Below are positions 55,191 through 64,000 of a DNA stretch of 64,000 nt, in pieces. The position numbers and the translations under genes were made by a program. Under the pieces are notes generated by a model. The model was given only the letters and a program-made list of their open reading frames with translations. It ran no database searches and was not told the origin of the DNA. Origin of the DNA: Eurosta solidaginis (Eukaryota > Arthropoda > Insecta > Diptera > Tephritidae). The DNA is taken from positions 157,686,426-157,750,425 of the forward strand of contig NC_090323.1 of the NCBI RefSeq assembly GCF_040869045.1, written 5' to 3'. Positions within the stretch are counted from its first letter, which is position 1. Each line of letters opens with the position of its first letter.

Positions 55191-55627
55191 TAATAATAAA
55201 TAATATATATGATAATATATTGATTTTATCGCAAGTGGACAGTGCCACGTCAAATTTCAACATTCTAGGTGTATTATTTACTAAATAATCTGGTTGTTTG
55301 TGTTTTCCAAAATGTTATATATATAAAAAGGGGACGTGGTTATCGTCCGATTTCGCTCATTTTCAATACCAATCTATTCTGGGTCCAGATAAGCTCGTGT
55401 ACCAAATTTGGTGAAGATATCTGAATATTTACTCAAGTTATCGTGCTAGCGGACAGACCCACGGACGGACAGACCCACGGACGGACGGATCTGGCTCAAT
55501 CATTTTTTTCGATACTGATGATTTTGATATATGGGTGTCTATATCTATCTCGATTCCTTTATACCTTTACAACCATTATCCAATCAAAGTTATATTACCC
55601 TGTGTACAAGTACAGCTGGGTATAAAA

Positions 55628-55893
55628 ATAAATGAAAGGCGCGGTAACCTCCGAAGAGATTTTAGGCCGAACTTCTCTTCTAATTTGCGTCGTGCTCCTT
55701 TCAAAATTTCCTAGAAATTGGCGGGACGGGACTTGCATGTTTTATGCCTGAAATCAGTGCCGGGGGGCAAATCCGCCTAGGAACACTTTTGAAAATTTTT
55801 TCTAAATTTTCGATGTTTCTTTGTCCAGGGCTTGAACACAGGATCGTCGGTGTGGTAAGAGGAGCACGCTACCACCAAACCACGGTGGCCGCC
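55628..55893 (-). repeat. tRNA-derived SINE (copy 5, internally shortened)
   Basis: It has AAATGAAAGGCGCGGTAACC, CCGAAGAGATTTTAGGCCGA, AATTTGCGTCGTGCTCC and CACCAAACCACGGTGGCCGC. About 90 bp of the middle are missing compared with copy 1. It starts directly at the end of copy F. Confidence 0.75.
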
Positions 55894-56414
55894 AAATACA
55901 CATACATAACAACAGAAGTACATAGCTACATATGTATATGTAAGCAACTGTCTATTAAATCCAGTCTTGAAGCAAATTCTCTACGCTTAAGCGAATCATG
56001 AGAAAAAGTTGACTTGCCAATTGCAATTGATTAAGCCCGACACATGTCCCACAGATGAGTCATGCTTGCGATTATTTGTTTGTTATTATTATTTAACAGT
56101 TTTTTTTTTTTTTGCGAAAATAAAAAAAGAATTAGACACAAAATTGTTGGTGAATGGCAAACATAACTAAGTTTGTTTCTTGAATATACACAAATATATT
56201 TCTAGCCCACAATTAAACGCGACTTTATTTGTCAGCCATAGAATAAAAAACAGGTTTTAATAACTTCCTTATTTGATGCTGACACTTGATTTCGACACAT
56301 TTTGGTGAGTGGTTTTAATTTTAAACGCTATTTTATAGTAAGTGAAAAGTCGTAACTTGAGAAATATAGTCTAGAAACTAATAAAGAAAGATAACGGGGT
56401 ATGGTCACGTAATA
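55894..56414. other. No gene seen
   Basis: AT-rich intergenic sequence. Confidence 0.4.
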
Positions 56415-57853
56415 GTGAAGAGTCCCTTGAAGCGCTTTTCGACGCATATCTTCAATAAAGTGACCGATACCAATATCGAATGGGCGGTGAAGACTTTAAT
56501 CACCGGGTCCAGATGCTATATTCCCTGCCATGCTATAATTCTCGAGTTGGGTAGGCTTAAAACAATATTCGACGGGTGCTTAAGGCCCAACTCTTGGAGA
56601 ACTGCTCATGTCGTTATCCTACCAAAGGTGGGAAAGATCAGCCATATGTATCACAAAGGCTACAGACCCATTTTACATCATTTCTGCTCAAAACCCTATT
56701 GCAGGCTGATAGATGTATGTATATATAAAGTCCAAAACCGATGTAAAACACAACATACGTACACCAGGGGCAAGTCGGTAGGCACGGCACTGCACAGGGT
56801 GGTTGTAAACATAGATAATCTCTTGGAATACAAGAAGTACTCCTCAAGAGTCTACTTAGACACTGTCGGGGCTTTCAACACTGCCCCAGGCGATCAAGGA
56901 TGGTCTTAAGTACACTGAATTACGTCCAGCCGTACCAGATGGATCGGCTGCATGTTAAATTGCAGGAAGATTACTTTGCAGTGGGGACTGTATGAGGCCA
57001 CAAAATCAGAGCACGCCTTTTCACCTCTGCTGTGGACGCTGGTCATCAACCCACTGCTCAGGCGATTCGGGTCCCACGTCGATCGTGCGGCGTACGCAAA
57101 TCACGTTGCAGTTGTCTTTGATATGATGGTGGGGCGCTTCGGGATATACATACATACCTGCGCATCTAATGTCGGACTGAGCGCCATGGTGGAGAATGCG
57201 AATATAATCTTGTTTACTACGAGGTAAAAGGTTCCGAATTGGTCTAAGCCTATGCTAGGAGATGCAACCCTGCAGAAGGAGGCTTTTACCAAATATCTAG
57301 GACTCATTCTAAAGAGTAAGATGTCGTAGAAGCTTAACGTCGAGGACCACTAATGTAAAAGAATGCTGTGGTATACGCGGGGTATGTCGCCCCTCTCTCT
57401 CATTGGATATATGTATACAGCAATTGTAAAGCCCGTCCTATGCAATTGGGTCATTGATTGGTGGTGATTAGCAACTTGAGCGCAGACTATACGGCCATAG
57501 TAGTATAGCGTCATCAAATATTGGACGGGCAAACTTCCTAGTTACCTACCTGCGAATAGATGGGTCTCGATAGAGCCACGATAGAGTTGGAAGGTTTTCC
57601 CAAGGGCGTTCAAATGGCAGACGAGGCGATACACTTTTGTACCGATGGTTCCAAGGTAATTGAAGGAGTAAAGTCTTTGGTATTCTGCGCAGATCGGGAA
57701 ATAAACAAATCCTACCAGCTGCCAGATCACTGCGGTGTTTTTCAGGCGGAAGTAGTAGCCGTGACTAAAGCAGTAGAAACCCTGAAGAAAAATCACTTAA
57801 ACTGCAGCTGCATCAATTTTTACATTGACAGCCAAAACATTGACAACATTTAA
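56415..57853 (+). pseudogene. LOA/R1-like LINE, RT plus RNase H, 5' truncated and broken
   Basis: RT: SWRTAHVVILPKVGKISHMY, HKGYRPILHHFCSKPYCRLI, TRGKSVGTALHRVVVNIDNL, YLDTVGAFNT, then in another frame HAFSPLLWTLVINPLLRRF and a decayed AYANHVAVVF in place of YADD. RNase H (57560-57853): HFCTDGSKVIEGVKSL, FQAEVVAVTKAVETL and NFYIDSQ. RT followed by RNase H points to the LOA/R1/I side of LINE phylogeny. The endonuclease is absent and there are several frameshifts. Confidence 0.78.
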
Positions 57854-58207
57854 GGCAATAATCTCGCATAGCACAACATCTAAAAGTGTGTTCGAAACTC
57901 TGGAATGTACCGGGATAGGGAGAAAAATACAATTTAATGAAAATTTTGTTTAGAAAATGTTGTCCTGGTTTTTTTTTTTTTTTAGTTTACCAAACATCTG
58001 TTAATGGAATAATAGTGCACACTTTTGCTTTACCTATTATTGTCGAAAATGTAGCTGAATCCATATATGTAATACTTCTATATTGCAATGTGTTTCGAAC
58101 TCGAAATCAAAACGAGACAGCCTATAAAATTTTTGTGATTGTAGCAGCATAAGTGTGACAAGAAACAAATTTAAATTTAAGTACATTCGATGATTGAGTA
58201 CAAAAAA
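57854..58207. other. No gene seen
   Basis: It has a poly-T run and no supportable feature. Confidence 0.4.
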
Positions 58208-60690
58208 ACAAGTAAGGAAGGCTAAGTTCGGGTGTAACCGAACATTACATACTCAGTTGAGAGCTGTGGAGACAAAGTAAGGGAAAATCACCATGTTGTA
58301 AAAAGAACCTAGGGTAACCCTGGAATGTGTTTTGTATGACATGTGTATCAAATGGAAGGTATAAAAGAGTATTTTAAGAGGAAGTGGGCCATAGTTCTAT
58401 AGATGGACGCCATTTAGGGATATCGCCATAAAGGTGGACCAGGCCTGACTCTAGAATTTGTTTGTACGATATGAGTATCAAATGAAAGGTGTTAATGATA
58501 ATTTTAAAATGGAGTGGGCCTAAGTTCTATAGGTGGACGCCTTTTCGAGATATCGCCATAAAGGTGGACCAGGGGTGACTCTAGAATTTATTTTGTACGA
58601 TGTGGGTATCAAATGAAAGGTATTAATGAGTATTTTAAAAGGGCGTGGGCCGAAGTTCTATAGATGGACGCCTTTTCGAGATATCGCCATAAAGATGGAC
58701 CAGGGGTTACTTTAGAATTTGTTTGTACGATATGGGTATCAAATGAAAGGTGTTAGTGAGTATTTTAAAAGGGCGTGGGCCTTAGTTCTATATGTGGACG
58801 CCTTTTCGAGATATCGCCATAAAGGTGGACCAGGGGTGACTCTAGAATTTGTTTGTACTATATGGGTATCAAATGAAAGGTGTTAGTGAGTATTTTAAGA
58901 GGGCGTGGGTCTTAGTTCTATAGGTGGACGCCTTTTCGAGATATCGCCATAAAGGTGGACAAGGGTGACTCTAGAATTTGTTTGTACGATATGGGTATCA
59001 AATGAAAGGTGTTAGTGAGTATTTTAAAAGGGCGTGGGCCTTAGTTCTATAGGTGGACGCCTTTTCAAGATATCGCCATAAAGGTGGACCAGGGGTGACT
59101 CTAGAATTTGTTTGTACGATATGGGTATCAAATGAAAGGTGTTAATGAGTATTTCGAAAGGGAGTGGGCCTTAGTTCTATAGGTGGATGCCTTTTCGAGA
59201 TATCGCCATAAAGGTGGGCCAGGGGTGACTCTAGAATTTGATTGTACGATATGGGTATCAAATTAAAGGTATTAATGAGGGGTTTAAAAGGGAGTGGCCC
59301 TTAGTTGTATATGTGAAGGCGTTTTCGAGATATCGACCAAAATGTGGACCAGGGTGATCCAGAACATCATCTGTCGGGTACCGCTAATTTATTTATATAT
59401 GTAATACCACGAACAGTATTCCTTCCAAGATTCCAAGGGCTTTTGATTTCGCCCTGCAAAACTTTTTCATTCTCTTCTACTTAATATGGTAGGTGTCACA
59501 CCCATTTTACCAAGTTTTTTTTTCAAAGTTATATTTTGCGTCAATAGACCAATACAATTACCATGTTTCATCCCTTTTTTCGTATTTGGTATATAATTAT
59601 GGCATTTCTTTCATTTTTCGTAATTTTCGATATCGAAAAAGTGGGCGTGGTCATAGTCGGATTTCGGCCATTTTTTACACCAATACAAAGTGAGTTCAGA
59701 TAAGTACGTGAACTGAGTTTAGTAAAGATATATCGATTTTTGCTCAAGTTATCGTGTTAACGGCCGAGCGGAAGGACAGACGGTCGACTGTGTATAAAAA
59801 CTGGGCGTGGCTTCAACCGATTTCGCCCTTTTTCACAGAAACAGTTATCGTCCTAGAATCTAAGCCTCTACCAAATTTCACAAGCATTGGTAATGTTTTG
59901 TTCGAATTATGGCATTAAAAGTATCCTAGACAAATTAAATGAAAAAGGGCGGAACCACGCCCATTTTGAAATTTTCTTTTATTTTTGTATTTTGTTGCAA
60001 CATATCATTACTGGAGTTGAATGTTGACATAATTTACTTATATACTGTAAAGATATTAACTTTTCTTTTAAAATTTGAATTTAAAAAAATTTTTTTTTTA
60101 AAAGTGGCGTGGTCGTTCTCCGATTTTGCTAATTTTTATTTAGCAGACATATAGTAATAAAAGTAACGTTCCTGCCAAATTTCATCATGATATCTTCAAC
60201 GACTGCCAAATTAAAGCTTGCAAAACTTCTAAATTACCTTCTTTTAAAAGTGGGCGGTGCCACGCCCATTGTCCAAAATTTTACTAGTTTTCTATTCTGC
60301 GTCATAAGCTCAACTCACCTACCAAGTTTCATCGCTTAATCCGTATTTGCTAATGAATTATCGCACTTTTTCGATTTTTCGAAATTTTCGATATCGAAAA
60401 AGTGGGCGTGGTTATTGTCCGATATCGTTCATTTTAAATAGCGATCTGAGATGAGTGCCCAGGACCCTACATACCAAATTTCATCAAGATACCTCAAAAT
60501 TTACTCAAGTTATCGTGTTAACGGACAGACGGACGGACGGACGGACATGGCTCAATCGAATTTTTTTTCGATACTGATGATTTTGATATATGGAAGTCTA
60601 TATCTATCTCGATTCCTTTATACATGTACAACCAACCGTTATCCAATCAAAGTTAATATACTCTGTGAGTTCTGCTCAACTGAGTATAAA
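58208..60690 (-). mobile_element. DINE-1/HINE-like element, copy C, complete with both ends
   Basis: It starts ACAAGTAAGGAAGGCTAAGT with the hairpin GTTCGGGTGTAACCGAAC and ends CTGCTCAACTGAGTATAA. It has about 8 units of the 130-bp array (58315-59350) and the full conserved flank. Ends and order match copy A. Confidence 0.82.
58315..59350. repeat. 130-bp tandem array, about 8 units
   Basis: It has the same unit as in copies A and B (TATGGGTATCAAATGAAAGG; CGCCTTTTCGAGATATCGCC). The outermost units at both ends are the most diverged. Confidence 0.9.
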
Positions 60691-61257
60691 AACGTTTAAA
60701 CAGCAATATATCGGCACTCTGATGTTTGGGAATGTACCTAGCCTTTTGTAGCAATATAGGAGTATTACATATATGGCTGAATCACAATAACATCAAAATA
60801 AGCGTCACTTTCTTTTTAGATTTGATACACACAATGTCAACAAGAAAACTGATTTACGAAATATTAGGGCTAAATAAATTGTTGGAGCAAAACTTCTGAT
60901 AAGGCTGAGGAGGCAATTTTTATATCAGTCGGTTATATGGGAGTCATAATAAATTATCCATGAAAATTTAGTTAAAAACGGGGAATGATCGGTTTACAAT
61001 ATGTCCGTGTAGAAACATGAATTGGTCCATTGCTGCATTACAGTGGAGTATAATGGTAAGTACTCCAGTGGACCACATGATCCAACGATTTTTGCAGGGA
61101 CATAACTACAAAGAAAGCGTACACCAGCCAGTAAACATATTAGCCGTGTTTTTTTACACGCGTTCACAGCAAAAACTCTACTGTGAGAGAGTATTTAAAG
61201 CAACAAAAAAACAATGGACTGTAATCTTGAAAATTTTCAGTCTATTCATTGAACTTT
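60691..61257. other. No gene seen
   Basis: Intergenic sequence between two DINE-like copies in opposite orientation. Confidence 0.4.
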
Positions 61258-62697
61258 TTATACTCAGCGTGCTTTGAACACAGAGTATATTAACTTTGAT
61301 TGAATAACGGTTGGTTGTACAGGTATAAAGGAATCGAGATAGATATAGACTTCCGTATATCAAAATCATCAGTATTGGAAAAAAATTTGATTGAGCCATG
61401 TCCGTTCGTCCGTCCGTCCGTCTGTCCGTTAACACGATAACTTGAGTAAATATTGAGATATCTTCACCAATTTCGTAGACGAGCTTATCTGGACCCACAA
61501 TAGATTGGTAAGCGAAATCGGATGATAACCACGCCCACTTTTAATATATATAACATTTTGGAAAACACAAAAAACCTGATTATCTAGTAAATAATACACC
61601 TAGAATGCTGAAATTTGATATGTGGACTGATATTGAGACTCTTGATAAAAATTTGAAAAAAAAAATTTTAAATGCGCGTGGCACCGCCCACTTGTGATAA
61701 AATCAATTTTACAAATATTATTAATTATAAATCAAAAATCGTTAAACCTATCGTAACGAAATTCGACAGAGGTTGCCTGTACTATAAGGAATGCCTTGAA
61801 GAAAAATTTACGAAATCGGTTAAGGACCAACCCCAATTTTATATAAAAGATTTTTAAAAGGGTCGTGGACGAATAAAATAAGCTATATCTTTGCAAAAAA
61901 GAGCTTTATATCAATGGTGTTTCATTTCGCAAGTGCATTTATAACAACAAATAGGAAAAACTTCAACTTTTAAAAAATGGGAGTGGCACCGCTCTTTTAT
62001 GACTAAGCAATTTTCTATGTTTCGGGAGTCATAACTGGAAGAAAAATTAACGGATCGTAATAAAATTGGGTACACAAATTTTCCCTATAGCAGCAAATAT
62101 TTCTAGAAAAATGGACGAGGTCGGTTAAAGACCACGCCCACTTTTATATAAAAGATTTTTAAAAAGGTCGTGGGCGAATAAAATAAATATCTTAGCGAAA
62201 AAGAGCTTTGTATCAATAGAATTTTACTTTCTAAATTGAATTATAACATTAAATTGGAAAAATTAAAATGTCTGAAAATGGGTCCGGCACCGCCCCTTTT
62301 ATGACTAAGCAATTTTCTGTTCCGGGAGCCATAACTCGAAGAAAAATTAACGGATCGCAATGAAATTGTGTGCACATATTTTCCTTATAGCAGAAAATAT
62401 TTCTAGTAAAAATGGACGGGATCGGTTAAAGACCACGGCAACTTAGCTATAAAACAAGTTTAAAAGGGTCGTAGACTAGAATAATAAGCTATAACTTAGC
62501 AAAAAATAGTTTTGAATCAATGATATTTCACTTATCAAGTTTTATTGCAAGAGGAAATGGGGAGACATTTTTTTTTAAACGGGCGGTGCCACGTGCTATG
62601 TAGAAAAGTAATTTATCTGAAATGAAATGTACAAGTGAAGCTCACGCTGAGTATATAATGCTCGGTTACACCCGAACTTAGACACCTTTACTTGTTT
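61258..62697 (+). mobile_element. DINE-1/HINE-like element, copy E, no array
   Basis: It starts TTTATACTCAGCGTGCTTTG, has GAGCCATGTCCGTTCGTCCG, and ends GCTCGGTTACACCCGAACTT then CACCTTTACTTGTT. The middle has three diverged copies of a segment with GACCACGCCCACTTTTATAT and TTTTATGACTAAGCAATTTT, not the 130-bp unit. Confidence 0.78.
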
Positions 62698-63040
62698 TAA
62701 TAGAATTTTATAATAAATATATTTTTAAAGTATTCTATAAATAATTAAATAGTTAATGTACTTACTTGAAAATGAAGCTTTAAGAATTAGAATTGAGTTT
62801 AGTTGAGAGGACTAATTTAGTCTCTAAAATAACCTGAAGACCTATTGTAACTTAAACAAAACATTCAGCCACTATGCATTACGCAAATTTTCTTGAAAAT
62901 TTTCGTAGCAATTAACACCTTGAGTGTAGCAATCTTAAATAAACATGCCCCAAATACCAAATTAGAAAACAGATATTGGCTGATAAAATTCAAAAAATGT
63001 CTTTAAAAAAGATATTTTTGGCAATTTATTTCTAAAACAA
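62698..63040. other. No gene seen
   Basis: AT-rich intergenic sequence. Confidence 0.4.
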
Positions 63041-63041
63041 A

Positions 63042-63505
63042 ACAAGTAAGTACGGGACTGTCTTCGGCTTTGCCGAAGACTTCATACCTTTCATGAATGG
63101 GGCTGAACAATAATCTTATCCCGTTCGTAATCCCCAAATAATCGGATGTATAAGATAAGAAATATATAGTGAACAGATGTACATACCTAAACGATTTTTA
63201 AGATAAATATAAAATAAAAATGGCAAAAAACACCCTTATCTGAACGATCGGTTGTATGGGATATATATTATATATAGCTCCGATCGAAATGATTTTGACA
63301 GGAAATCTTCTATGATATATTACAATATATATCACCGAGTTTCACGTTTTTATATTGGAAACTAAGGGAGAAATGGCCAAAAATCTTTCTATCTGAACGA
63401 TCGGTTGTATGGAATATGTATATACTATATACATATAGCTCCGCTCAAAGTGATTTTTTCATGAAATCTTCTATGATATATTAGAATAAATATCACCAAT
63501 TGGTA
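63042..63505 (-). mobile_element. DINE-1-like second family, truncated copy
   Basis: It starts ACAAGTAAGTACGGGACTG with the hairpin GTCTTCGGCTTTGCCGAAGAC and CATACCTTTCATGAATGGGG, matching 54520-54594 in reverse. Two diverged copies of an ACGATCGGTTGTATGG segment follow. The 5' half is missing. Confidence 0.7.
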
Positions 63506-63759
63506 ATTGGTTGGTGTTTAATTAAACAACGTGCTTATCAATAAAAAATATTATAGCGAATCATATCAAGTATAGCACATCACCAGGCCCGCCGAGAGGG
63601 TGGGGGGTTTCTGAGGGGGCCCGAGATTTAGAGGTACTATGAATTTTTTTTTTAGTTCAGGAGTCCAATTGTTCCATGTGCAATTTTTAATCCGAATTTC
63701 AAAAGCAACGAAAATCTGCATTTCGTTTTAATATTATAGTGAAGTGTGAAAAATAAAAA
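63506..63759. other. No gene seen
   Basis: It has a G-rich word (GGGTGGGGGGTTTCTGAGGG) near 63598, but no supportable feature. Confidence 0.35.
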
Positions 63760-64000
63760 TCTATATATATAAAAGGTAAGGCTAAAATGTGTGTTAGTTG
63801 GTCTCCGGTGTTTGAAGAGATGCGTGGGTCGATTTTGTTCAAACTTTCACACAAGTTGCGTAAACCTCACGCGGGGGTTACTGCATAGGGTTGGTTGCGA
63901 TCGACGTACACGGTCTCGAGATATAGGCCGAAACGTGGACCCAAGTACCCCTAGAGTGTGTTTATAGAATATGGATAACAAATGAAAGCTGTTGGTGAGT
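63760..64000 (+). mobile_element. Helitron 5' end, runs off the window
   Basis: TCTATATATATAAAAGG follows an A at 63759, the usual 5' start of insect Helitrons (A then TC). From about 63910 the sequence carries one copy of a segment homologous to the 130-bp unit: CGAGATATAGGCCGAAACGT, GGACCCAAGTACCCCTAGAG, ATGGATAACAAATGAAAGCT. Confidence 0.7.

Larger units (their letters stand above)
53503..55626 (-). mobile_element. DINE-1/HINE-like element, copy F, carrying two insertions
   Basis: The hairpin-side end is CAAGTAAGGAAGTCTACGTT then CGGGTGAAACAGAAC; the other end is TGTGTACAAGTACAGCTGGG then TATAA. It is interrupted by a second DINE-like family at 53650-54594 and by the 300-bp repeat at 54893-55190. 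Comparison with copy E shows the flanks of both insertions are contiguous in the uninterrupted element. Confidence 0.72.

Overview
The window looks like genomic DNA from a higher fly, most likely a tephritid fruit fly. The evidence is a multi-exon prominin-family gene with dipteran-style short exons and consensus splice sites, an AT-rich and transposon-dense non-coding background, and copies of a DINE-1/HINE-like (Helentron-associated) repeat whose hairpin end and CTTACTTGTT terminus resemble Drosophila DINE-1. The tephritid assignment is an inference from remembered repeat types, not from a database search.

The left half (about 1.9 to 30.3 kb) is one host gene on the minus strand. I assembled thirteen coding exons by hand from splice sites and reading phase, and every junction keeps frame: 29897-30251, 18301-18445, 18077-18205, 13815-14002, 13568-13732, 13383-13507, 6550-6715, 6296-6465, 5721-5830, 5540-5644, 2847-3705, 2438-2559 and 1937-1987. 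They encode about 896 residues with a signal sequence, five membrane segments, a Cys-rich first cytoplasmic loop and two large extracellular loops, which is the prominin layout. The last exon may lie beyond the left edge.

The introns are packed with transposons. Intron 6 holds a degraded two-ORF LINE (about 8.0-11.9 kb). Intron 3 holds a SINE and two solo LTRs. Intron 1 (11.4 kb) holds a nested stack: a foldback element inside a hAT remnant, then a hairpin element inside a Helitron helicase, then a 4.8 kb DINE-1/HINE-like element carrying about 26 copies of a 130-bp unit, and a further solo LTR.

The right half (30.3-64 kb) lies upstream of the prominin gene and shows no convincing host gene. 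It contains a hAT element with an 8-bp target duplication and a second foldback element nested in it, more DINE-1/HINE-like copies (one itself nested), a tRNA-like hairpin element, an apparently intact RTE-like LINE (ORF of 1047 codons at 39457-42600, with a candidate 11-bp target duplication), MITEs, SINE fragments, several decayed LINE pieces (RTE-like tails and a LOA/R1-like RT plus RNase H), and the 5' end of a Helitron at the right edge.

The most interesting signals are structural. The 130-bp unit amplified in three DINE-like copies recurs near the 5' end of the right-edge Helitron. Two foldback elements with minisatellite arms each sit inside a hAT element. Two long-armed hairpin elements carry a tRNA-like (pol III type) core. 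No CRISPR, operon or prokaryotic feature is present.
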